Positions 51,532-59,577 of a stretch of DNA of 64,000 bases are shown here, piece after piece; the first letter of the stretch is position 1, and every line of letters starts with the position of its first letter. The notes under the pieces are model-generated. The model searched no databases. It was not told the origin of the DNA and was given only the letters and a program-made list of their open reading frames with translations. The position numbers and the translations under genes are program-made. This stretch comes from UBA6244 sp963676875 (lineage in GTDB: Bacteria > Bacteroidota > Bacteroidia > Bacteroidales > F082). Where the stretch lies: the NCBI GenBank assembly GCA_963676875.1, contig OY781436.1:2232001-2296000 (forward strand), written 5' to 3'.

Positions 51532-53127
51532 CTAAAATCCACTCAAATTCATGGTTACGGTAGGAATCAATAAAAGCCATCCCAGTAGCAATAATACCAC
51601 CATAAACGGCCAAATCCATTTTACCCATCGGTCGTAAGGAATTTTGGCCACACCCAGCACACCAATAAGTACACCGGAAGTAGGTGTAATCATGTTGGTA
51701 AATCCATCGCCAAACTGAAAGGCCATCACTGTTGCTTGTCGCGAAAGGTTGACCAAATCGGAAAATGGAGCCATCACGGGCATAGTTAGTGCCGCCTTGG
51801 CCGATCCGCTGGGAATAATAATGTTGATCATATTTTGAATCACATACATCACGCTCACCGTTCCAAATTTTCCCATCCCCGACATAGACGAGGAAACACT
51901 GTTGAGGATGGTATCGATGATGCGGCCTTCTTCCAGAATAACCAAGATTCCTCCGGCAAGTCCAACTACCAGAGCCGCCGATAGTATGTCTCCGGCACCT
52001 TCGATAAACAACTTGGTGATTTTGTTGGCATTGTAATTCATGGCAGCTCCTGAAAGTAAGCCCATGGCCAAAAATAAGCTGGCTATTTCTTCGATATACC
52101 AACCGTAACCCATTACACCGATGATGAGAAATACGATGGTGAACATGAGCAGTGTAAGTACAAAAAAATGAATGGATTTCCGCAAACTCAATATCCCGAA
52201 CAAAGCAAAAAATCCGGTGGCTATCGGAATCATCATCAGGGTTTCGGAGGCATTTCCAATTTGCATACTGGTGTATGGGTATTTAATGGAAAAAACAACG
52301 AGCGCCGCCAGCGTGGCCAGAAATACCCACCAGGCTTTGGCAGGTGTATGGTACTTGATTTCGTTTTCGGATACCTCCACATGTTTGCGCCAATAGGCAT
52401 CTGATTCATATACAGGGGAGCGTTTCGGATTTTTTCGCACTTTGGCGGCATACACCAATACCCAGGTAATCCCCACCAAATTTATAACAAACCAACTAAA
52501 AAGCCGGTAACCAAAACCGGAGAACAATGGCAAATCGGCAATCCCTTGCGCAATACCAATGGTAAAGGGATTGAGCACCGCGCCGGCAAAGCCCAGCCCT
52601 GCTGCTACAAAACTCATGCTCACACCCACAATGCTGTCGTAGCCCATGCTGATGGACAACGGAACCAATATGATGATAAATGCGATGGTTTCCTCACTCA
52701 TGCCAAACACCGCGCCAAACACACTGAATACCAGCATAACCAATGTGATAATCAGGTTGTTGATACCTATATTCCTGAGTATTCGGTATTTTTCCAACTT
52801 TTTGGCTTTCTCCAAAAACGACAGGATACCGATGTCGATGGCCTTGGTGCTGTTGACAATCCAAAAGGCACCACCAATCATCAGGATAAAAACAATAATA
52901 CCGGCCTGTCGTGAAAATCCTTCGAAAAAGGCTGAAAATATTTGCCAGGTTTGAGGTGCATTGTCCACGTAATGAAACGAATCTTTGTTGATGATGGTGC
53001 GGTCGATTCCGTTTACCTGAATGGTTTCGCGACTGTATTCACCTCCCGGAATAATCCAGGTGAGTATGGCTGAGAAAACAATGATGGAAAAAATAATGAC
53101 GTAGGTATGGGGTATTTTTTTAAACAT
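51532..53127 (-). CDS. YfcC family membrane carrier (DcuC/ArcD-like)
   Basis: 531 residues from the ATG at 53127 (MFKKIPHTYVIIFSIIVFSAILTWIIPGGEY). About twelve membrane segments, with 'GMSEETIAFIIILVPLSISMGYDSIVGVSM', 'GFAGAVLNPFTIGIAQGIADLPLFSGFGYR' and 'IIPSGSAKAALTMPVMAPFSDL', the YfcC pattern. Relatives exchange amino acids or C4-dicarboxylates; substrate not assignable. The frame opens to 53169, but a -7 element at 53152-53159 falls in that extension. Confidence 0.92.
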   Translation of the reverse strand: MFKKIPHTYVIIFSIIVFSAILTWIIPGGEYSRETIQVNGIDRTIINKDSFHYVDNAPQTWQIFSAFFEGFSRQAGIIVFILMIGGAFWIVNSTKAIDIGILSFLEKAKKLEKYRILRNIGINNLIITLVMLVFSVFGAVFGMSEETIAFIIILVPLSISMGYDSIVGVSMSFVAAGLGFAGAVLNPFTIGIAQGIADLPLFSGFGYRLFSWFVINLVGITWVLVYAAKVRKNPKRSPVYESDAYWRKHVEVSENEIKYHTPAKAWWVFLATLAALVVFSIKYPYTSMQIGNASETLMMIPIATGFFALFGILSLRKSIHFFVLTLLMFTIVFLIIGVMGYGWYIEEIASLFLAMGLLSGAAMNYNANKITKLFIEGAGDILSAALVVGLAGGILVILEEGRIIDTILNSVSSSMSGMGKFGTVSVMYVIQNMINIIIPSGSAKAALTMPVMAPFSDLVNLSRQATVMAFQFGDGFTNMITPTSGVLIGVLGVAKIPYDRWVKWIWPFMVVLLLLGWLLLIPTVTMNLSGF

Positions 53128-53151
53128 GTACCTTAGGTTGAATTTAACGGA

Positions 53152-53159
53152 CAAAGATA
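53152..53159 (-). promoter_or_regulatory. -7 element for the YfcC-type gene
   Basis: Minus-strand TATCTTTG, 24 bp before the ATG at 53127; a strong TAnnTTTG match that fixes the shorter start. Confidence 0.55.
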
Positions 53160-53218
53160 TTGAAACCATCGAAACAGGCAGTAGATATCCTGAGAATTGG
53201 CAAGTTGATTTCCCATAC

Positions 53219-53914
53219 TTATTGCATGCCTTCCGACCGCAATTCGTTTAGCAACACAGGAACTCCCACACCTGCTTTTTCGTTGATGATGCGCAAGTTA
53301 CTAATGCCCTGAATGGGAAATGCCTTAGGGTCGATATAGTATTTCGGAATGTGGTTGTCAACGTAATGTACCAAACTTGCCGCGGGATAAACGGCCATGG
53401 AAGTGCCAATTACCACCAGAATATCTGCCTGTGAAGCTAATTCTGCTGCCGGTTCTATCATGGGCACTGCCTCGCCAAACCAAACGATGTGAGGTCGCAA
53501 TTGGCTTCCCTTAGGGCACAAGTCGCCCATTTTCAGCTCCCACCCATCCAATTCAAAAATCAACAAGGGGTCAACCGAGCTGCGTACTTTTTTTAGTTCG
53601 CCATGCAAGTGAAGCACTTTCGTCGATCCGGCCCGCTCGTGGAGGTCGTCCACATTCTGGGTAATGATTTGCACATCAAAATATTTTTCCAAATCAACCA
53701 GAGCAAGGTGTCCTGCGTTGGGCTCAACCTCATAAAGTTGTTTACGGCGCTGGTTGTAAAAATCATTAACCAGTGCAGGGTTTCTTTCCCAGGCTTCAGG
53801 TGTGGCCACATCTTCTACGCGGTGGTTATTCCAAAGACCGTTGTTGTCGCGAAAGGTGCTGATACCACTTTCGGCACTCATGCCCGCTCCCGTCAGGACG
53901 ATTAGTTTTTTCAT
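53219..53914 (-). CDS. cobB: Sirtuin-type NAD-dependent protein deacylase
   Basis: 231 residues from the ATG at 53914 (MKKLIVLTGAGMSAESGISTFRD). Sirtuin motifs: GAGMSAESGISTFR (9-22), TQNVDDLHERAG (85-96), catalytic His 104 in LHLHGEL, VVIGTSMAVYPAA. Tyr 53 and Arg 56 in FYNQR match the Y-x-x-R pair of SIRT5/CobB that favours succinyl, malonyl or glutaryl lysine. Between HGEL and HIVWFGE there is only one Cys (133), so the usual four-Cys zinc site is missing. The frame extends to 53986 but lies over a -7 element and the mdh terminator. Confidence 0.93.
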   Translation of the reverse strand: MKKLIVLTGAGMSAESGISTFRDNNGLWNNHRVEDVATPEAWERNPALVNDFYNQRRKQLYEVEPNAGHLALVDLEKYFDVQIITQNVDDLHERAGSTKVLHLHGELKKVRSSVDPLLIFELDGWELKMGDLCPKGSQLRPHIVWFGEAVPMIEPAAELASQADILVVIGTSMAVYPAASLVHYVDNHIPKYYIDPKAFPIQGISNLRIINEKAGVGVPVLLNELRSEGMQ

Positions 53915-53931
53915 TTTCCGGTTGTTTTGGG

Positions 53932-53939
53932 CAAATATA
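53932..53939 (-). promoter_or_regulatory. -7 element for the sirtuin gene
   Basis: Minus-strand TATATTTG, 17 bp before the ATG at 53914. It lies directly downstream of the mdh terminator, so the sirtuin gene is a separate unit. Confidence 0.5.
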
Positions 53940-53950
53940 CAAATCAATGG

Positions 53951-53981
53951 CCAAAAAAAACGCCCTCCGAAGAGGGCGTTC
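53951..53981 (-). terminator. Rho-independent terminator of mdh
   Basis: AACGCCCTC (53960-53968) and GAGGGCGTT (53973-53981) form a perfect 9-bp stem with a CGAA loop. On the minus strand it is followed by an eight-T run, 47 bp past the mdh stop. Confidence 0.9.
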
Positions 53982-54027
53982 GTCAAGTCTATACAAGAAT
54001 CGCAACCATCAATGAATAGACCTATTT

Positions 54028-54966
54028 TTAAAATAACTTCATGTCGTCCAGTGTTTTCATCAAATCTTTAACTGCTTTGGCAGAGACGTCTAGCAAAGCT
54101 TGCTCTTCTTTATTCAGTTCTATTTTGATGATTTCTTCGATACCGTTTTTGCCAATTTTACAAGGCACGCCCAAATATACGTTTTTTTGTCCATATTCAC
54201 CGGTCAGCATGGCACAAACTGGTAATACCCGATTTTGGTCGTCAACAATGGCTTCCACAATTTGAGCGGCAGCTGCTCCGGGAGCGTACCAGGCACTTGT
54301 TCCCATCAGGGTAACCAGCTCACCACCACCTTTTTTGGTGCGTTCAACAATTTTATCCAGTTCCTCTTTGCCCAGCAATTCGGTTACAGGAATTCCGTTT
54401 ACCGAAGTGTAGCGTGGTAGTGGAACCATGGTGTCGCCATGTCCACCCATCAGCAATGCATGAACATCAATGGGATCAACGTTGAGGGCGTTGGCAATAA
54501 AAGCTCTGTAACGACCGGTATCAAGTGTTCCGGCCATACCAAATACTTTGTTGGCGGGTTTGTTGGCGGCCAGAAAAGCAGCGTAAGTCATAACGTCCAG
54601 TGGGTTACTCACAATGATGATGATGGCGTCCGGTGAGTACTTGGTGGCTTTTTCGGTTACGTCTTTTACGATAGCGGCGTTGGTTTTGATGAGGTCGTCG
54701 CGTGACATGCCGGGTTTCCGTGGAATACCTGAGGTAATAACAATTACACCCGAACCTTTGGTGGCCAGATAATCGTTGGTAACACCCGTAACGCGGGTGT
54801 TGAAGTGGTTGATGGGGGCCGACTGCCAGATATCGAGGGCTTTACCTTCTGCAATACCTTCTTTAATATCAACAAGTACAACTTCCTTACATAAATTTTT
54901 GTGAGCTATTACATTGGCAACTGTAGCTCCTACGTTACCGGCTCCAATAACAGTGATTTTTTGCAT
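54028..54966 (-). CDS. mdh: Malate dehydrogenase, LDH-like type
   Basis: 312 residues from the ATG at 54966 (MQKITVIGAGNVGATVANVIAH). NAD-binding GAGNVGA (8-14), 'ITSGIPRKPGMSRDDLIKTN' carrying the substrate-binding Arg residues of malate rather than lactate dehydrogenases, 'NPLDVMTYAAF', and the catalytic His in MGGHGDTMVPL. It interconverts malate and oxaloacetate with NAD. The longer frame (to 55005) adds Lys/Pro-rich residues of no family character. Ends at a strong terminator. Confidence 0.95.
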   Translation of the reverse strand: MQKITVIGAGNVGATVANVIAHKNLCKEVVLVDIKEGIAEGKALDIWQSAPINHFNTRVTGVTNDYLATKGSGVIVITSGIPRKPGMSRDDLIKTNAAIVKDVTEKATKYSPDAIIIIVSNPLDVMTYAAFLAANKPANKVFGMAGTLDTGRYRAFIANALNVDPIDVHALLMGGHGDTMVPLPRYTSVNGIPVTELLGKEELDKIVERTKKGGGELVTLMGTSAWYAPGAAAAQIVEAIVDDQNRVLPVCAMLTGEYGQKNVYLGVPCKIGKNGIEEIIKIELNKEEQALLDVSAKAVKDLMKTLDDMKLF

Positions 54967-55009
54967 AATAGATGGATTTATTTTTGGTTTTTTTGGTAGT
55001 TTCATCCGC

Positions 55010-55017
55010 CAAATGTA
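55010..55017 (-). promoter_or_regulatory. -7 element for mdh
   Basis: Minus-strand TACATTTG (TAnnTTTG), 43 bp before the ATG at 54966 and upstream of the longer frame's ATG as well. Confidence 0.45.
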
Positions 55018-55311
55018 CTAATATTTTGGTATCTATATATGTTATTTTTAGTTATATAACACGTGGCGGTCTATTTAAAATGTACTCTAAATTATCTCAA
55101 TACTAATAGGTTTCAGACCAACAAAAATATTGAATTAATTTGGAAGTTGTTCATGGTTTTTTCATACATATTCATTTTTTAGCAGTTTTTTGGGAAGGAA
55201 TGATGTGCTGCGTGCTTATTGAACGTGCGTCACCGTCGCCTTTCATGACCCGCCTTGAACCACCAAATTGTTACATATTCATAAATCATCCAAATACCGC
55301 TTTTTTTTAGT

Positions 55312-55319
55312 TATTTTTG
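55312..55319 (+). promoter_or_regulatory. Possible -7 element for dut
   Basis: TATTTTTG, 41 bp before the dut ATG at 55361; preceded by an eight-T run and no clear -33 box. Confidence 0.4.
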
Positions 55320-55360
55320 CCACTTGCCTTTAATACAAAGTGACTTAATCCGGCTGAGAG

Positions 55361-55795
55361 ATGATAATAAAAATGATGAATAAGTCGCCACACGCGCTGC
55401 CACAATACGAAACCCCGGCCTCCGCAGGGATGGATTTGAGGGCATTTCTGGACGAGCCCGTTGTGTTGCAACCCTTACAAAGAGCCCTTATTCCCACAGG
55501 TTTGTACATGGAACTCCCCATTGGTTATGAAGCTCAGGTGCGCCCCCGAAGCGGACTGGCAGCCAAGTATGGCATCACGGTTTTAAATACTCCCGGAACC
55601 ATCGATGCCGACTATCGGGGCGAAATTAAAGTGATCATGGTGAATCTTTCCAATGAGCCCTTCGAGATAAAAAACGGAGAACGCATTGCGCAAATGATTA
55701 TCTCCGCTCATGTTCAGGCACAACTGGAGCTGGCAGATTCACTCTCCGAAACCGATAGGGGTGCCGGAGGATTTGGTCATACAGGAAAAAAATAA
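55361..55795 (+). CDS. dut: Deoxyuridine 5'-triphosphate nucleotidohydrolase
   Basis: 144 residues, normal length for a trimeric dUTPase. All five motifs are visible: SAGMDLRA, RPRSGLAAKYGI, NTPGTIDADYRGE, ERIAQMI and the C-terminal DRGAGGFGHTG. It converts dUTP to dUMP, keeping uracil out of DNA. An internal ATG at 55373 would give MMNKSPHALP and is a possible alternative. First gene of a four-gene run (dut, TPR, DUF4292, EnvC-like) with short spacing. Confidence 0.96.
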   Translation: MIIKMMNKSPHALPQYETPASAGMDLRAFLDEPVVLQPLQRALIPTGLYMELPIGYEAQVRPRSGLAAKYGITVLNTPGTIDADYRGEIKVIMVNLSNEPFEIKNGERIAQMIISAHVQAQLELADSLSETDRGAGGFGHTGKK

Positions 55796-55819
55796 TCGAA
55801 TTTTATACAAACACCGGGC

Positions 55820-57547
55820 ATGAAACATCATCCAATAATCCTGATCTTTATCGCGATACTTTTGTTTACCAACAACGGATTTTCGCAAAATCGCCGTTCG
55901 GGAAACAAAACCAAGGAACTCACCGAAAAGGAACATCTGCAGGAAGCTGATTTGTTTGGTAAGGGTTTGGTGGAGAAAACCAAGGGTAATACAGAAGGTG
56001 CGCTGGCACTATTCGACGAAGCACTTGAAATTAATCCCAATGATGCCGCTGCCTGGTACGAGGTAGGCAAACTTTATCAGAAATTGAACCGTCAGGATGA
56101 GGCCCTGGAAGCCGCAAAAAAAGCCGTTGAACTTGATGAACAAAACCGATGGTACCTGGTGTTGTATGCCAATGTGTGCAAAGCCAACGGAAATTACGAT
56201 GAATATGTTAAAAGCTACGAAAAACTGTCGGAAGAATATCCCAACGATCTCGACTTTATTCAAGAACTGGCCTTTGCCTATTATTTTACGGGCGATTATA
56301 AAAAAGCCATTGTTGCTTACGACAAACTTGAGGATGAAGTGGGTGTAAACGAAGCACTTACATTGCAAAAAGTCGGTTTTTACGAAAAACTAAAAGAACC
56401 CAAAAAGGGTGTTGAAGAATTCCAAAAGCTCATCGATTCCAATCCTCAGGATCCTCGTTATTATGCACTTATGGCCGAATTTTGTGCCAAAAATGGTATG
56501 GACGATCAGGCCATCGAAGCCTATGAAAAAATCGTGGAGCTCAATCCCACCGATCCTTATGTACATATTTCTCTGGCCGACTATTACAATAAAAAGGGTG
56601 ACCCCGAACGTTCGTTTGACGAATTAAAATTGGGTTTGGCCAATACCCAACTGGATTTAAGTACCAAAATCAATATTCTGGTCAATTATTATAAGGGTGA
56701 CCTTTCGGAGCAGCAAAAAAAGCATGCCCTTGAGTTGTCGCAGGTACTCATGGAGGCCCATCCCGATGAAAGTCTGGCGCATACTTTTTATGCTACCATG
56801 CTTTATGAAAATGGAGAATTCGAAAAGGCAAGACCCATCTTTAAAGAAATTCTGGCAGAAGACGCCGGCAGTTATCCCATTTGGGAGCAGTTGCTTTTTT
56901 GCGATTTAAACCTCAACGATTTTGCCCTTCTGGCCAAAGACAGCGAAGAGGCCGTCGACTTGTTTCCCAATTATCCGTTGCCTTATTTTCTGGCCGGTGT
57001 GGCCAATTTTCAGCTGGGAGATTATGTGAAAGCTGAGGCTTATTTGAAGTCGGGAAAGGATTTCGTAGTTAACAACAACGCTTTGCTCGAACAGTTTTTT
57101 TCAACCCTCGGCGACACCTATCATGCTACCAACAAATTTTCGGAAGCTTTTGCTTCCTACGATAAAGCTCTGAAGCTGAATCCTGAAAATGCTTTGGTGT
57201 TAAATAATTACGCCTATTATCTTTCGCTTCAGGCGAAAAACCTGGATAAGGCTGCTTCCATGGCCAAACGATCGGTGGAACTGGATCCATACAACAGCAA
57301 CAACCTCGACACCTACGCCTGGGTGCTTTATCAACAAGGAAATTATGAAGAAGCACTGGTGTGGATAGAAAAAGCATACAACAACAAAGGAAGCGAAAGT
57401 GGTGTGGTTTTAGAACACTATGGCGATATCCTTTTTAAACTGGGCAAGGAACAGAAAGCCCTCGAATTTTGGAAAAGAGCAGCCGAAAAGCCGGAACACA
57501 CAGACCTGTTGAAAAAGAAAATTAAAGATAAAAAGTTGTATGAATAG
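55820..57547 (+). CDS. Secreted TPR protein
   Basis: 575 residues. A signal peptide (MKHHPIILIFIAILLFTNNGFSQ) precedes about a dozen TPR units across the length, for example 'ALFDEALEINPNDAAAWYEVGKLYQKLN' and 'ASYDKALKLNPENALVLNNYAYYLSL'. Predicted to be periplasmic or attached to the outer membrane. It overlaps the DUF4292 gene by 8 bp. In this run it probably scaffolds envelope assembly together with the DUF4292 lipoprotein and the LytM factor. Confidence 0.9.
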   Translation: MKHHPIILIFIAILLFTNNGFSQNRRSGNKTKELTEKEHLQEADLFGKGLVEKTKGNTEGALALFDEALEINPNDAAAWYEVGKLYQKLNRQDEALEAAKKAVELDEQNRWYLVLYANVCKANGNYDEYVKSYEKLSEEYPNDLDFIQELAFAYYFTGDYKKAIVAYDKLEDEVGVNEALTLQKVGFYEKLKEPKKGVEEFQKLIDSNPQDPRYYALMAEFCAKNGMDDQAIEAYEKIVELNPTDPYVHISLADYYNKKGDPERSFDELKLGLANTQLDLSTKINILVNYYKGDLSEQQKKHALELSQVLMEAHPDESLAHTFYATMLYENGEFEKARPIFKEILAEDAGSYPIWEQLLFCDLNLNDFALLAKDSEEAVDLFPNYPLPYFLAGVANFQLGDYVKAEAYLKSGKDFVVNNNALLEQFFSTLGDTYHATNKFSEAFASYDKALKLNPENALVLNNYAYYLSLQAKNLDKAASMAKRSVELDPYNSNNLDTYAWVLYQQGNYEEALVWIEKAYNNKGSESGVVLEHYGDILFKLGKEQKALEFWKRAAEKPEHTDLLKKKIKDKKLYE

Positions 57548-58370
57548 CAGATTTCGCATCGGTTTTTTTCTCACATTGGCTGCCTTTCTCTTGGTGATCA
57601 GTGGATGTAGAACTAATAAGCAGGTTCTGCGTCGTTCGCTTAACGAGTATGGATTTGATTTTTTATACGATAAGATGAGTAAAAACCAGTTCAAATTCAA
57701 TACGTTGAGTGCTAAATTTACGTTGGAGTACGAGCAGGATCGAAAAAAAACAAACCTCAGAGGTCAACTGCGCATTAAAAACGATAGCCTGATTTGGATA
57801 TCCTTTAGTCCGGCTTTGGGTATCGAAGCAGCACGGGTACTTTTGAGCGACGATAGCATCATGTTCATCAATCGGCTCAACAAAAGCTATTTTACCGGAA
57901 AGTATGATTTGATCGACAGCTTGCTCAACACCACCATTGATTACGATCTTCTGCAATCCATGCTTGTGGGCAACGACCTTACCCAGTACGATGTCAACAA
58001 ATTTAAATCTTCGGTGGATGGCGATTTGTATAAAATAACCATCCGCGAGCGACAAAAAATAAAACGCTATATCAAAATGGGTGAGATTGATACCCATGTA
58101 TTGGTTCAGCAAATTTGGCTCGATCCTGATAATTTCAGAATTCGCCGCATCGATATCAAGGAAAAAGGCGAAGAAAATGTTAACAACCTCCAGGTATTTT
58201 ATGACGATTATATAGAAATCGACGGTGAGCTTTTCCCCTCCAAAATACATATCAACATCAACAGCCATCGTACAATTCATATGGTGGTTGATTTTGGTAA
58301 AGCGGAGATAAACAAGGACCTTTCCTTTCCTTTTAGCATCCCGTCCAAATACGAAAAGATGTTAGAATAA
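57540..58370 (+). CDS. DUF4292 family lipoprotein
   Basis: 276 residues. A lipobox (LVISGC, Cys 23) is followed by the DUF4292 pattern: 'KFNTLSAKFTLEYEQDRKKTNLRGQLRIKNDSLIWISFSPALGIEAARVLL' and 'YDLLQSMLVGNDLTQYD'. The fold resembles LolA/LolB-like lipoprotein carriers (inference from the open half-barrel pattern). It begins 8 bp inside the TPR gene and ends 5 bp before the EnvC-like gene, so all three are co-translated. Confidence 0.9.
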   Translation: MNSRFRIGFFLTLAAFLLVISGCRTNKQVLRRSLNEYGFDFLYDKMSKNQFKFNTLSAKFTLEYEQDRKKTNLRGQLRIKNDSLIWISFSPALGIEAARVLLSDDSIMFINRLNKSYFTGKYDLIDSLLNTTIDYDLLQSMLVGNDLTQYDVNKFKSSVDGDLYKITIRERQKIKRYIKMGEIDTHVLVQQIWLDPDNFRIRRIDIKEKGEENVNNLQVFYDDYIEIDGELFPSKIHININSHRTIHMVVDFGKAEINKDLSFPFSIPSKYEKMLE

Positions 58371-58375
58371 TTGTC

Positions 58376-59575
58376 ATGAGAAAATGGGCTACAGGTATCA
58401 TCACTATTAGTTTCCTCCTCATGGGGTCATGGCTGCATGCGCAGGAGTCGCAGCAGGAACTGGAAAATAAACGGAAGAAACTTGAAGCCGAAATCGCTTA
58501 TACCAACAAGCTGATATCCGAAGTGCTCACCAACAAGCAGTCGTCGCTCAACCAATTGAAATTGGTGGAGGTGAAAATTGACAAAAGAAACAACCTGTTG
58601 GCCAACTATAAACTTGAAATTCATGCCCTTAGCACGAGTATCGAAACCACCGAACTGAGCATTCGCAACCTGAACCGTGATCTGGATTTGCTGCGCAAAG
58701 AATACGCCAAAATGGCCTGGTATGCTTACCAATACAAAACAGCATACAACAAACTGATTTTCCTTTTTTCGGCGGAAAGCCTCAATCAGGCCTATCAACG
58801 TATGCGATACCTCGACCAATTGGCAGATTATATGCGGAAACAAGCTGCGGAGATCACTGAAAAAGAAACCGAAAAGCAAGATGCACTGTCAGCATTTACG
58901 CAGAAAAAGGAGAAACTGAGTGGATTGCTTTCGCAGGAAAGTACCGAAGTGTACTTGTTGGAAAAAGAGCGCCTGGAGAAAAAAAAGGTTACCGCTTCTC
59001 TCAACGGGCAAGAAAAGCAACTTAAGAGTGCCCTGCGTGAAAAAGAACGTGAATCCAAAAAACTGGCCAATCAAATCGAAGCCATCATTACGGCTGAAAC
59101 TAAAAAAGTGGTGTCATCCGGGAAAAAGGTAAACTACGAACTTACCCCTGAAGAAAAAACATTGTCCAACTCATTTTTAGCCAACAAAGGCAAGCTTCCA
59201 TGGCCTTTGGAGAGGGGGGTTGTTAGTGAGACTTTTGGCGTGCACAAGCATCCCGTGTTGAAAAAAGTGCAAACAAAAAACAATGGGGTGGACATGGCGA
59301 CTTCTAAAAACAGTGATGCCCGTTGCGTTTTCGATGGCAAAGTAGCCAGCGTTACCAAAATATCCAATACCAACATTGCTGTTATTGTGAAACATGGTGA
59401 TTATTTTACCGTGTATTCTAACCTAGATCAGGTATTTGTACAAAAGGGCGATCAGGTAAAAACACTCCAATTGCTTGGAAGAGTGCATACCAACCTGAAA
59501 TCGGAAACCGAATTACACTTTGAGGTGCGAAAGGGTTCGGTACCACAAAATCCGGCTTACTGGATTAGTAAATAA
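58376..59575 (+). CDS. EnvC-like LytM (M23) factor with degenerate catalytic site
   Basis: 399 residues. A signal peptide (about 1-22) and a long coiled coil (about 23-250, 'QQELENKRKKLEAEIAYTNKL') precede an M23 domain at about 285-399. The zinc motifs are altered: NNGVD stands where HxxxD is expected, and ELHFEV replaces HxHFEV. It therefore probably does not cut peptidoglycan itself but activates an amidase, as EnvC does for AmiA/B during daughter cell separation. It closes the dut - TPR - DUF4292 run. Confidence 0.9.
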   Translation: MRKWATGIITISFLLMGSWLHAQESQQELENKRKKLEAEIAYTNKLISEVLTNKQSSLNQLKLVEVKIDKRNNLLANYKLEIHALSTSIETTELSIRNLNRDLDLLRKEYAKMAWYAYQYKTAYNKLIFLFSAESLNQAYQRMRYLDQLADYMRKQAAEITEKETEKQDALSAFTQKKEKLSGLLSQESTEVYLLEKERLEKKKVTASLNGQEKQLKSALREKERESKKLANQIEAIITAETKKVVSSGKKVNYELTPEEKTLSNSFLANKGKLPWPLERGVVSETFGVHKHPVLKKVQTKNNGVDMATSKNSDARCVFDGKVASVTKISNTNIAVIVKHGDYFTVYSNLDQVFVQKGDQVKTLQLLGRVHTNLKSETELHFEVRKGSVPQNPAYWISK

Positions 59576-59577
59576 AC

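Larger units (their letters stand above)
54967..55360. other. Intergenic region between divergent mdh and dut
   Basis: About 390 bp. It holds a minus-strand -7 element for mdh (TACATTTG, 55010-55017) and a plus-strand TATTTTTG at 55312-55319 before dut, each without a convincing -33 box. No small gene or structured RNA was recognised. Confidence 0.5.
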
